64,000 nucleotides of DNA. It comes from Pagrus major. Lineage: Eukaryota; Chordata; Actinopteri; Spariformes; Sparidae. The position numbers were made by a program, and so were the translations under genes. Below, piece by piece: positions 33,132 through 44,308 of this stretch. The first letter of the stretch is position 1. Each line of letters begins with the position of its first letter. The stretch spans positions 15,280,613-15,344,612 of the forward strand of contig NC_133223.1 of the NCBI RefSeq assembly GCF_040436345.1, read 5' to 3'. Under the pieces are notes generated by a model. That model did not search any database. It worked only from the letters and a program-made list of their open reading frames with translations, and was not told the origin of the DNA.

Positions 33132-34412
33132 TCATACGGTGAGATCGTCTGACCTGGCCCTGCTGCTGGCTTTGCTCAGTCGGCTCAGCGGTCTGGTGTC
33201 TTCTATCGTATCCGCGGCCTCCATCCCTGCCTCCGCCGGAGTTACCCCCTCCCCGTTCACTGCCTCCTCTACCTCCACATCCTCATCCGCAGGCGCCTCC
33301 ACCTTCTCCGCTTCTGCTTCTGCCTCTGCCTCTGCCGGCTGCACCTCCTCGGGCTCCTCCTCGTGTAATGTCACCCCCGGTGTCTCAGTGGTCTGGGCGT
33401 AGGAGGGCAGAGTCTCGTCATACACCTTAGAGATGTCCTCCATGGGCAGCACCTCCTCCGCCTTCTCCTCCAGCCCCTGGAAGGGTGGGGCCCCTCTGCC
33501 AGCCTCCATGCCCACCTCAGCCAGCGGGTAGAGGTGAGTTATGGGGGGAGCTTTCTCCTCCTCCAGCAGCTTGTAACCTTTCGCTCTCTGCAGGGAGGGC
33601 ACAGCCAGCGAGGGCAGGCTCTTCACTTGTAGCGGCAGAGGGGCCGAGCCCTCGCCCTGGGCTGGGGCGGGGGCCGGCTTGCGAAAGACAAAGCGAATCT
33701 TCTTCAGGCCCAGGTGACTGATCTCCACAAAGTTGAGGAAGAGCGAGACACAGGCCACAGCCAACATGAAGATGATGAAGACAGTCTTCTCCGTGGGGCG
33801 AGACACAAAGCAGTCCACCGTGTTGGGGCAGGGCCAGCGGCTGCACTTGTACAGCGGCAGGATGCGAAAGCCATACAGGAAGTACTGGCCCACAACGAAG
33901 CCCACCTCGAACAGTGTCTTGAAGATGATGTGGCAGATGTAGGTCCTCAGCAGGGTGCCCTCCAGCCGGAACTTCTTGCTTCCCTTTGTGCTGGTCTCCT
34001 TAGTGGTGCGAACGCTCCCCTGGTCGGGTGCCAGAGGGAGACGCTCCTCGCTCAGCTCCTGCTGCCGGCTGAGCTCTGCCTCCTCGCGCTCCTTGCGTTT
34101 CTCCTCCATGTGGACGTGGTGCACGGCGTGGCCCACGTACACCAGAGACGGCGTGGACACAAAGATGATCTGCAGCACCCACAGTCGGATGTGGGAGATG
34201 GGAAAGGCCTCATCGTAGCACACATTCTCACATCCGGGCTGCTGCGTGTTGCAGACATAGTCGGACTGCTCATCGCCCCACACAAACTCCGCCGCAGTGC
34301 CCAGGATGAGGATACGGAAGATGAAGAGCACCGTGAGCCACACCCGGCCGATCACCGTAGAGTGCTCGTTAACTTCCTCTAAAATATTACCCAGAAAGCT
34401 CCAGTCACCCAT
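33132..34412 (-). CDS. gja8: Connexin 50 (gap junction protein alpha 8), 426 aa, intact
   Basis: This single-exon coding region encodes a lens-type alpha connexin. The start is Met at 34410-34412 ([20 protein letters not shown], the universal connexin N-terminus). Four membrane helices lie near residues 21-41, 76-96, 155-177 and 207-229. Extracellular loop 1 has C54, C61 and C65 (C-x6-C-x3-C); loop 2 has C190, C195 and C201 (C-x4-C-x5-C). These six cysteines dock the two hemichannels. The end, [20 protein letters not shown], is diagnostic for GJA8 rather than GJA3, and the length is near human GJA8 (433). Six connexins form a hemichannel; Cx50 couples lens fibre and epithelial cells, and human mutations cause cataract. 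The cytoplasmic loop (about 103-150) and the acidic, (AE)-repeat-bearing tail (about 355-400) are the divergent parts. Fish have gja8 duplicates; which one this is cannot be told here. Confidence 0.97.
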   Translation of the reverse strand: MGDWSFLGNILEEVNEHSTVIGRVWLTVLFIFRILILGTAAEFVWGDEQSDYVCNTQQPGCENVCYDEAFPISHIRLWVLQIIFVSTPSLVYVGHAVHHVHMEEKRKEREEAELSRQQELSEERLPLAPDQGSVRTTKETSTKGSKKFRLEGTLLRTYICHIIFKTLFEVGFVVGQYFLYGFRILPLYKCSRWPCPNTVDCFVSRPTEKTVFIIFMLAVACVSLFLNFVEISHLGLKKIRFVFRKPAPAPAQGEGSAPLPLQVKSLPSLAVPSLQRAKGYKLLEEEKAPPITHLYPLAEVGMEAGRGAPPFQGLEEKAEEVLPMEDISKVYDETLPSYAQTTETPGVTLHEEEPEEVQPAEAEAEAEAEKVEAPADEDVEVEEAVNGEGVTPAEAGMEAADTIEDTRPLSRLSKASSRARSDDLTV

Positions 34413-34427
34413 GATCGGTCCGTAGCA
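34413..34427 (-). other. gja8: 5' UTR portion of the gja8 coding exon, with splice acceptor
   Basis: Reading on the - strand, a long pyrimidine-rich tract (about 34431-34520) ends in CATTTTTGCAG at 34428, followed by 15 nt of UTR and the ATG. This matches the usual connexin structure, with a short non-coding exon 1 and the whole coding region in exon 2. It also explains why the reading frame stays open for 39 codons upstream of the true start. Confidence 0.8.
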
Positions 34428-35033
34428 CTGCAAAAATGAAGGGTGGGGTAGGAAGGCACACAGAGGGTGCAGGCAGACAGGGAGGGTGGGGTTGGCAGGA
34501 CAGACAGGGGGAGGGGAATAGAGTGCCAAAAATAAGAATTAAATGCGGAAAACTCGTCGAAAATCAAACCTTAGTCAAAATTTCAGGCTACTACATGCAA
34601 TTCTAAGAGAAAACCTGAATATTTTGAAATTTCTAAAGATTTTCATCAAGTCCATTACAGTTCGATAAAAAAACACCATACTTAGTCAAATATGAAATAA
34701 ACATTTTTAGCAAGGTGTTGATTTTGTCTCTTAGAAAGCTGCTTGTTCTCGACGTAAACACCATTAACTGTGTTGAACATTAACAGTGCTGCAAGTCAAA
34801 AAAACTCTCACTCTACCTCTTTAAAAAAATTCCACACAATACCTCCCGACTAAAACCCCATAAAGAGAGATCAATAAGCAACTAACAGTCCCTTCTTCTG
34901 TAAGGTATGATATAGGTTAAATGTAATCAAATGGGCAACTTGCCACAGCTGCGGCTCCGGCGAAGTTGAGTCCTGTCCCGTTCTCTTGGCACCCGGCAGG
35001 GAAAAGTGAACTTTTTTCTGCCCTCTATCCCAC

Positions 35034-35145
35034 CTAAAGCCCCGTCCTTGTCGCCCCACTGAGCAGATGTGAATGAATCGGCTCTGATGGTTGGTTTTTA
35101 GTTTGCTGCAATATTTAAGCTTGGAGCCAGACGGCCTTTATTTGC
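35034..35145 (-). promoter_or_regulatory. gja8: Candidate gja8 promoter and non-coding exon 1
   Basis: About 600 nt upstream of the acceptor is a GC-richer island in AT-rich DNA. On the - strand it has TATA-like TTAAATAT (35111-35118) and AAATAAAGG (about 35134-35143), then about 75 nt later a plausible donor, CTTTAG|GTGGGA, ending an exon at 35034. A CRE-like TGACGCA lies at about 35160 on the + strand. The spacing suits a short first exon and a 606-nt intron. It is inference from motifs only. Confidence 0.35.
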
Positions 35146-36002
35146 CGGGCGACGTGTGGTGACGCAGGAGACAATAGGATCAACAGAGCCAGAGCGGGGA
35201 TGTATGGGAGCAGGCCTCAGGCTCCCACACCAACATGGACACTGTACGGCCAGGGCACCGAGTCCACAGCACAGCCATTCAGCTCCATGCATGCAACTTC
35301 CTCACGCATAGATACTGTATGTACAAGCACACATACAGTAGATGAGACAACAACAGCAGCTTTAGGCCTCCAGCTGTGCTGCCATGCCCGACATGAGAGC
35401 AAAGAGGCAGGTCAGTGACAAGCTATGAGGCAGGGATGGAGAGGTTATTTCCTCGTGCACTAACACTGGACATTGTTGTTTATGCAGGCAGCAGCGAGTT
35501 CATTACAACTGAGGGTATAAATATGTTGACCCTTGGAAATAATTCTGATTTTGCTTAAAGGAGGTGGTGCTCACTTCTTTCTCTTTTTATTTTAACTGAC
35601 ACCTGTACAGCTTTTCCTCTTCTGCTCAGGTTTTACAAGACACTATAAAGTCAAATAAGCCATAAATACATTTTCAAACAGTACTACAAAAAAGTCCAAA
35701 TACACGCTGAATAATTGTCATTCATAATCAGATTTCACACTTCTTTAAACCCACAACAAAAGCAATGAATCCAGACAAAATATCTTAAAATACTATATAA
35801 TACTGGAGAAATCAGAGTAAACACTCATAAACAATGAGACAAAGTTAGTGCATCATTACATCAATAGCAACTCTTTACACCAGAATTTGAGGGTTTTGTT
35901 GTTCCATGTTCAGTAAAAATAAAAACAGGACTCCACTTCTGCAAAACCCCACAACTCGCATATTCTGTTTTTAATCATTATGGGGTCAGGGTCATTTTTC
36001 AA

Positions 36003-36459
36003 CAGTGGAATGTAAATGTTAATGGAGGTACTCTGAGGTACTTGTACTTTACTTGAATATTTCCATTTTCTGCTTCTTTATACTTCCACTGCACTACATT
36101 TTGGAGAGAAAAATTGTATGTTTTACTCCACTACATTTATTTGATAACTTTAGTTACTAGTTCTGAAGTTATTCTGAATATTGGATCTGATCATTTTCCA
36201 AGTGTGTAATCAAACAACCCATAGTATACAATATACATACATGTAAATATTTGTATAATTTAGTGTTACTAGTATTGTTAATCTTTAAGTACATGTATTG
36301 CTAGAAAATTACTGAGTTCATTTAATATCAGATACTTTTGGACTTTTACTGAAGTACTATTCGTATGGGTGACTTTCATTCACCCATACGAAGTTATATT
36401 TAAGCACAATATCTTCAATTTTACTCGAGTTTGACTTTTGGGTACTTTTCACAACACTG
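36003..36459. mobile_element. Copy of the hAT-like MITE family carrying a new perfect hairpin
   Basis: The ends are CAGTGGAATGTAA and the complement of CAGTGTTGTGAAAAGTACC. Near its right end a 13-bp perfect inverted repeat, TTCGTATGGGTGA / TCACCCATACGAA (36360-36392, 7-nt loop), replaces the sequence found in other copies. Confidence 0.65.
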
Positions 36460-37596
36460 ACATATTTGAATCTGCAAACCTGAATAGAGGAAAAGAATAA
36501 TAAATGAAGAATGTCAGCGTTTAGCTGTGCAACTAAAGAGGACATTTAACATGATCAGGGCCAACCTGTTTTCTTTTCATCACATTTACACATTCTGTGC
36601 TCACTGTTGTATTCTGTATGTTATCATCATGTTTACCTGATGTACAGATACATGTGTTTTATTTGTAGTTCTTAGTCAACAGTGCAGGTTTCGCTGTTAT
36701 CAAACGTGAGTTCTAACATAGCAGATAACCGAGTCCACCTCTATGTGTGTGTGCGCTCATCATATCTGTGTCACTTAGCTGGAATGTGAAGTATGTGAAC
36801 CATTGAGTGAAAGGACACACTGAAATGTCTCTATTAGCGAGGTTAGTCAAACTTTCCCGGCTCAGAGGAGAAAAACACTGAGCAGCGATCTTTGATCTCT
36901 GAATCGTTCCACAGATGTTTGAACAGAGGAAAAGCTTCGCAGAGCCCAGAGAGACTTGTTTCCACTGCCTGAATATCTTGAATATCTGATCATGAAATGA
37001 CCTCCAGGTTTGCACAAAAACAGTCAAAAACATTGTGAGCTTCTGTGGAACTTAAAATATCAGAAACAAAATGATTGACATGCTTTTTTTCTTAGATTCT
37101 GTCTCTGTAGCTCAGATTCACTACCTAGACGGAGCACAGCTTCATGATGGGTCACACCTGTATGTTCGACCTCACAAATGTTTTTAAACACAAAGTTTTG
37201 TGAATATGATTTTATTTTTTGGTGATTTTATATTAGAAGTATAATTTTTGGGGGGGTTACAACTGATTTGGAATTATAATCATCCTGTTACAATCATCAA
37301 GTATTACTTCAAACTAAATATATATTTAAACAATAATCGAATCAATATTTTTATTAAGATGTTTTAGAGCAAATTGAAATGTATTAAGTAAATATTACTA
37401 CTGTCACACGTTTACCTCTTCAACTAATGACTGAATTGTTACTCTTTTTTTTTTAAAGATCAGTTGTTTAAAGAGCATTTAAATGGGTGAGTATACATGT
37501 AAGCTAAAATGTGAGTGAAATTATACATAAACATGTATTATCTAATATATAAAGTAATGAGTAACAATACAACATCAAGCTAACTGCTCTTGTAGT

Positions 37597-38075
37597 CAGT
37601 AAGTACTGCACATGAGTAAAAGTTTGAGGTACTTGTACTTACTTTCCATTTTCTGCTACTTCCACTCCACTACAGTCTGAAGGCAAATATTGTCCTTATT
37701 ACGCCACCTTTTTTATTTAATAACTTTAGTTAGTAGTCATTTTGAAGATTTAATGCTGCATCAGAGCCAAAGTAGAGGATTTTTTAATTTGATTTATTTT
37801 ATCAGCAATCAGATAAAAAAAAAAAAAAAAAAAACCCCCACTGATTTTGATAATCAGAAAAATCCTTAATATCTGATCTGATAATCGACCAGGCTGGTAG
37901 TCAGTCAACCCGCAGTATACAGTATATACATATATGTGATAAGTACATTTGATTTCAGACACTTTTACTCCAGTACTACCCATATGGGTGACTTTCACTT
38001 TACCAAAGTAATATTTTAACACCAAACCCTGACTCTTACTCAAGTATGACCTTTGGGGGCTTTTTACAGCGCTGC
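37597..38075. mobile_element. Copy of the hAT-like MITE family
   Basis: GAGGTACTTGTACTTACTTT, TTCTGCTACTTCCACTCCAC and the right part with ATGGGTGACTTTCACTTTAC align with the copy at 36003-36459, in the same orientation. An A18 run lies at about 37816-37834. Confidence 0.6.
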
Positions 38076-40513
38076 TTTTAGTATCTAATATACAGCTGTT
38101 CATCAGCATCATTGAAAAAATTAGACAGCTAATAATATTTGAGAGTAGTTTCGACAGGTGTGTTGGAAGTTTACAGGTGCTACCTTCATTACTGGTTTGT
38201 TTGTTAAACTTGGAAATGTGACTGACAGTTTTCAGCGAATGTTGTTGATGGTTAAAGCTTCATTAATGCTCAACAAAAGTGTTCTTTTGTCCTTCATATG
38301 AGTCTATCAGCCCATCAGCAAACGGGGAACAGGGCGTTTATGTTCCATACATTCGAATACTACACATTGTGTTGAAGTAGACCTGCTGTGTGTCAACAAC
38401 GTGATTTCTCTGCACCAGCATGTTATACTCTCATTATGAACCCCAGTTGGGACTGTGGAAAAGTTTATTTGAAGAAAGCTTTTGTTTGTCTGTTATCTAA
38501 ACTGTTGAGAACTTGCTCCCCCGGTAACGCACTGATGCACCAAATTAGAGGAAGGAACAAAACAATTACATGGCAGTCTGAAACAGACAGTTAGTTTACA
38601 GTTACACAACTCATTTCCCTTTGCACAAAATGTAATTTCCATGTTCCACAATTGTTTGATATTCCCTGGATGAAGTTTGAACACTGTTAATCAACAAAAA
38701 CTCATATAAAATGCTTATATTTAACCTATTTATGTTTAATATTTTATTATATATTTTAAAAAATAATGCTGTTTGTGATAAATTATTGTCTTTAAAGGAA
38801 TGCTGAATTTACAGGCATTAGTGACATTTTTTAATTTATAAAGAAAAACATAAAGAACCACCATTTAATTATTCTCAAAATATTTTTATTTATTTCTCAG
38901 AAGGACAACGGAGGTGACCTCATACTACAGGCCATGTGTTACACACATGTATCATTGGTCAAAATCAATGATCATTAACCAACACAAGTCATCACTCTTT
39001 TTGTGGAAGTGTCTCCACTCTGCCCATCTTATGACGGCCCACCCTCGCTGCCTCTCAACCAATCACGTTCTCTGTCTTAGGTGACATCACTGGGCTGGTG
39101 AAGTGGAAAGTCCACCTCTTGATGCCTGCTCTCTGATCTGTTGGTTAGTGGCAGGTTTGGCCTCCGCATTGAGCTTCACTGATCCCACAGCTTTTCACAA
39201 ACGGATGATGTAATCTAAGAGAAAAAAACCCAATGTGAGGCGCTATCACGCCGTGTCAAATGTCCCCAAATCATTTGCTACAGTTTCTCTCTGAATGACA
39301 CGCTTTGGCGTCCAGGAGGTGTTTTATGCTAGCTGATTGGATAGCTAGAACTAGCCTCCGCATATCCAGCAGCAGTGGTATCTTCTCATATAAAAAATGT
39401 CCCCAACAAAATAAAAGCTCAAATGCTCGCTCTCCTCTGGATGGCACATGGGCTCGGCCCGTTGTGTCGGAGGATGGAAGCCATGTTCAGAGCTCTGTGG
39501 AGGCATCAGGGTGTATCCACTGAGCTGGGGTACCAGGGGACTCCCTTTAAAGAGCTGTGTGTTGGTATAGTGGACGCTTGCATGCTAAGCCCCACGGTGG
39601 GCCCGTGAATGGCACCGGGATTTCACACAAAGACATGATGTCATGATGCAGGGTGCGGACCCTATTGAGCACGTGCAGTGAGGCGTGAGGCCAGATTAGA
39701 CCTCCGAAGCAGGGCACCAACTGGCCGTTAATCAGAATGCTAACACGCTAACAAACATATCGTACGGCGATCTGCCTACGGCGCGATGGTGCCACGCGCT
39801 TCCTGCACGCAGGGCCTTTGAAAGACAGGAAGTAACTGGAATCTTACTTTTGTAACGACCTTATCGATGTGATGCAATTTAAGACGTGTATTTCATCTAA
39901 CAATATGCATTATGTGATCTGACACATGTTGGCAGGGGGTTGGTTTGATTTGGCCCCCTGGTTACCCCTCACACAATGAACATCTCCCACCACTCCCTGA
40001 GGAAAAACATTTTCCAGGATGAGTTCATCTCTGTGCTGAAAATAACCTTTTTTTTTAACCGAGCATGTAATTCGTCCTTTGAAGTACGCCTTGTGATGGT
40101 TAACTTTGGCAGCAGTGCCTCTGGTTTGGCCACATCAAGGGATCATGTCCTGGTTGCAGCACATGGTTGGTCTGTCTCCTTCCATCTGCCCTCTTCTCTG
40201 GACAACAGTGGGAGTTATCAGCAATGAGGACTGCAGCACAGGCAGCCGTCACAGCCCAAAACAGCAAGCAAGCTTTATGAAACAGAAGGTGAAAAGAGAA
40301 GACAATAGATAATAAGTAAGCAGATGTAACTGTATAAAATCAAGAGAAAGATAGAAAGAAGTATTTAGGTTTTAGGAGGAGCAACACCAGTAAAAGCATG
40401 ATCACCTTTAGTTTTCTAGTGAACCAGAACAAAATTATATTATCTCTCAGGACTTCAGAGGTTCTGTAGCTTAAAGTGAGCCATACACAACCTGCCCAGC
40501 ACTAAATGTTGGC

Positions 40514-41023
40514 CTTAAAGAAGTTCACCCAAAAATAAAAAATCTGTCATTATCTCCTCACCCCCATGCCGATTGAAAGTCTGGTGAAGTTTTGTAGTCC
40601 ACAAAACATTTGTGGGGCTCCACAGCAAAACAGCATTGCTTCATTCTCGTAAACAACTGAAGTAGAAGGGGATTTGTTTTAAAATGTAAAAAAAAAAAAA
40701 CAACATAAAATGGATCAAGACAGCTTCTCAGGCGTGATCCAAGTCTCCAGAAGTCCGGAGATCCCAAATTTATTTGAAAAACAAAGTTATATACACCTCC
40801 AACACACAGTCGATCTTGTGCACCCATTTCAGTCACGGTGTATGCAAACACTTTTAGCTTAGTGGATGCAGCCAAGATTTTGGCTTTAAAAAGGGTGTAA
40901 ACAACGTCTTTTCAAATCAATTTGGTATTTCTGGGCTTTTGGAGACTGGAGACTACAGTTGTTTTTTTTTACATTTTAATGACTGAATTTAATTTTTTTT
41001 GCGCGTGTGAACTTACCCTTTAA
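40514..41023. mobile_element. MITE, 'AAGTTCACCCAAAAATGAAA' family, full copy
   Basis: The terminal repeats are TTAAAGAAGTTCACCCAAAA and the complement of TTAAAGGGTAAGTTCACACG. The internal sequence CCCCCATGCCGATTGAAAGT, an A12 run with ACAACATAAAATGG, and GATCCAAGTCTCCAGAAGTC are typical of this fish family. Confidence 0.7.
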
Positions 41024-41811
41024 TTCAACAAGACTCTAAATTGACACTAATGTTGTATACAGTCTTTAAAAATGAGGTTTCATATAGCTACCAATTGTTT
41101 TTGTGCATTACCTCACATTTTTCTAATGAATGATATATTATTAATTTAATGTACTGCAGTCTTAAAATGTCCAGTTCTTCTGTATATTTTAAGGGTGTAC
41201 CGTTAAAGACCTTGAGGTTTCGCTGTCAGCTGAAAATGCTGAAGTCATAAGCAGTCTTAATGCATTACACACTTTAAACTTGATTTGAATAGTTTATTGA
41301 AGCTGATAGGGGGCATCCTTTACTCAATAGAGGACTTAACCGGCAGATGTGAGGCTCTCGACTATTTCAAAGGATGCTCATTTCAAGCAATTATTTTGAG
41401 CCCTGTCAAAATGAGAGTTAGAATTAGTTCGTAAGACTGAGATGAGTGAAGTCGGAGTGATTCCTCGCTTTTTAATGAAGTTTGTATTCACTCTCTTCCT
41501 CTGAGCAGAGGGAGAGCTGAAAGAAGGAGCCCGCAGTGCACACTATCAACTGCAACTGAATGAATGCCGGCACAGCGGTGCAAATAAAACATATATATAT
41601 GTGTTACAGTGAATATCATCATCACTTTTTACTCTTTTGTTTATCTAAGTCTTGCATTTTCTTGTGGCATTGCAAAATTAAGTTTTTGCGTGTAGTGTGG
41701 CAAGAACACAAAATATTACCTGTTTTTTGCTCTGGTAGTTTAAAATTAATTGCTGAATTTCGACGGAAATGATAGTTTATTATAACATCAAATATTATTA
41801 TATTATCAGTG

Positions 41812-42060
41812 GTGAAAAGTAACAAAGCACAATCACGTACTATATTTTGTAGGTTTTTATAGGTTTTGAGGTACTTTTACTTGAGTATTTCTATGTAATG
41901 ATCAGAAGGAAATATTGTACTTTTTACTCTTTCATTTTTCATTTTTATAGATTAAACCAGCCAGCTATATATTATTAGCTTTAGCAACAAACTACACGAT
42001 TTAAAAAAACTAGTTATAGTTAATATTTATAACACTCTGACACAAGCCAATTTGCAGCTT
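41812..42060. mobile_element. Partial copy of the hAT-like MITE family
   Basis: The left end CAGTGGTGAAAAGTAACAAAG and GAGGTACTTTTACTTGAGTA are family sequence; the right end is not recognisable. Confidence 0.5.
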
Positions 42061-42569
42061 TGTTTTTTTTAAAGAGTTAGATAAGAAAATCATCTTGTGT
42101 CAGTCCACTATAGATGAATACAGCCAACCAACTTTCTTTCTTTCTTTTTGTTTTTTTTTTAAGTATTGAGAACATGTGGTAATCAGGTAAGCTACCTGAT
42201 AATAAGGGTGTTGGTAGTTATCTTTAGACAAAGCCAGGCTTACTGCCCCGTTTCCAGTGTTTGTGCTAGGCTAACTGGCTAACTGGTTGACTGAAGTCCC
42301 ATATTTGCTATGCCGACGTGATGGTGTTAAAAATCTTTTGATAGCAGAAGAAGAGGAACAAGCAGAAAAATGCAATAGAAAATAGATTAAAATAGAATTA
42401 CTATCAACCAGTGAAAAATGAGTGCGCCTTTTTCACTATATTAACATGAATCCAGTGACAGTGACAGAGACTATTTTACAGAGAACAAACTGTGGATGCT
42501 TCATCCACACGTTCAACCCGGCAGCACAGAAGATCTGTAAAATGATTACACCAAAGATTAGCATCACCA

Positions 42570-42945
42570 ATTCAGTATCTGCGAAATGTGAAATATGGTT
42601 TCAATCTCCAGTTCTGTTCCTGAGTTATGGTGTTGAATAATGTCCAGAAAAGTGTTTTTGCATTTTCATGATGCCACAGTGAAGCTGACCTTTGACCTCT
42701 TGGATATAAAATGTCATGACTTCATCATTGTATACCTTGAGAAAGTTTTTTTTTTTTTTTTTTCAGAATTAGCGTATATGAATTACTGAGTTACGGCCAA
42801 AAACGTGTTTTGAGAACTTTGACCACCAAACTGTAGTCAGTTCATCCTTGAGTCCAAGTGGAAATCTGAAGAAATTCCATTAGGCAGTCTTGAGATATTG
42901 TCTTCATGGGAATGGACCAGACAGACGGATAACTCTAAAACATAA
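42570..42945. mobile_element. Interspersed repeat ('GACCTTTGACC...GTTATGGCCAAAA' family)
   Basis: TTTGACCTCTTGGATATAAA + ATGTCATGACTTCATCATTG, GAGTTACGGCCAAAAACGTG and AGTTCATCCTTGAGTCCAAG mark a widespread fish repeat ending GACAGACGGATAAC. It carries a T19 run at about 42747-42765. Confidence 0.5.
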
Positions 42946-43112
42946 AACCTTGAGTCACGGATGTCACCGACACCAAGGCCTAAAAATGAAAGATGAAGAA
43001 AGCACATACACATTTCACTTAGGTTTGACGCATACGCCTCTGACAGACTGGTTCTTTTACCATTGAGTTCAATAAAATTCAGCTCACAGTTCAGCAGTTT
43101 GAAAATCTAAAT

Positions 43113-43836
43113 CAGGTCTGCCCAAAGTGGGGCCCACTACAAGGTTTGATTTGGCTCACCATGTGATTCTGACAACAAAGACAACCCTGTTTATTATATT
43201 ATCATTTTTTATTCTGTTTATTTTTTTGTGAGATAAAAAATATTTTTAAATATGTAGGCCAAATCCAAATGTGAACCCTGTGGACTTGTAGTCTGAGCCC
43301 TCTCGGTCTTCAGTCAAATGTACCGTGACATGTTCACTGTCATCACGTCTTGAAACTGTGAGCTGCTGATAGACAGGCTTAGAGACCACAAGGCTTAAAG
43401 ACTACAATAATTAAATGCATTTGATCACCTCTACAGTCTGTACTGCCACATATTTCTGTTCTGATGTAGGACAATGTTATTCGCTACACGATTCAAGTAA
43501 CGTTTTAATTGTTTTACACGTTCATAGTACGTTTTTTAATGTCATGTCCGTATTGCCATGAACTGTGGGTAATTAAATTAGTGAAGTCTGTTGAAATCTG
43601 CGCCCAGAGCAGACTCTCTGGAAATCTGCAGACAGTCGCTACTTGTGGACTGAATGACTGGTGGGTTTGGACAGACCTCAGAACTCGCAGACTTTGCGGG
43701 CGCATTCGCAGGAAGTCCACAAGTGCTTACAGAGTGAGAGTCTGTCAGTCCGGTGTAGTCCAGACGTTTGGATGCAGCCCAAGACATTTTTGCTTTTGGC
43801 CTACGGCCCACCATTAAGTTTTAGTTTTGGCCCCTG
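43113..43836. mobile_element. hAT-like non-autonomous transposon, 724 bp, with 8-bp target duplication
   Basis: The ends are CAGGTCTGCCCAAAGTGGGG and the complement of CAGGGGCCAAAACTAAAACT. Flanking ATCTAAAT (43105-43112) and GTCTAAAT (43837-43844) match at 7 of 8 positions. The interior has GTCATGTCCGTATTGCCATG and a short open frame that is not a recognisable protein. Confidence 0.7.
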
Positions 43837-43966
43837 GTCTAAATGAATCCCATCACCTCTCTGCATTTAAGAGCAAAGTCAACTGAGCTTTAGTCATCAA
43901 AACCTTAACACGTTGCTGCTTTAACTTCTGTACTTGTACTTAATTAACTTTTTGAACGCATGACTT

Positions 43967-44308
43967 TTAAAGGTATACTATGTAGTTTTGGGAATCAGAA
44001 GAGAAAGATCTTCACTGACTGATTTTTTTATGCCTAAACAAACTAAATAAACAAACTCTCTTTGTTTTCATGACTGAATAAACAAACTGACCTTAAAGGA
44101 CAACACAGTTTTATACAATTTTACTTTGTTTATATTTGGCAGACCCTGCCACCTTTGTAGCTTCAAACAATGTTCTGGGGACCTTATTTTCCTCTGAGAA
44201 CAGTTTGTTTATACAGTTATGGAAAACATAACCATCCTTATCAATATTGTAATTATTAAAATTCTCAGTTTGAATTTCTTCTCCAAAAACTACATAGTGC
44301 CCCTTTAA
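43967..44308. mobile_element. MITE, 'ACTACATAGTGCACCTTTA' family, full copy
   Basis: TTAAAGGTATACTATGTAGT at left and the complement of TTAAAGGGGCACTATGTAGT at right are the terminal repeats. The 342 bp includes GGCAGACCCTGCCACCTTTG. It aligns along its length with the copy at 61502. Confidence 0.75.

Noticed and set aside
33019..33402. A + strand Ser/Ala-rich frame opposite the connexin tail
   Set aside because: Low-complexity antisense of the (AE)-rich tail; no start context or domain.
33714..34382. A 222-codon + strand open frame opposite the connexin gene
   Set aside because: It is the antisense of a conserved, GC-rich coding exon; its codons only reflect the real - strand gene.
34413..34529. 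A 39-residue N-terminal extension of connexin 50 from an upstream in-frame Met
   Set aside because: Connexins begin MGDW; the upstream codons lie in a pyrimidine tract and cross a clear 3' splice site (TTTTTGCAG).
43509..43846. Short frames around 43.5-43.8 kb on both strands
   Set aside because: They lie inside a non-autonomous hAT-like element with defined ends and target duplication.
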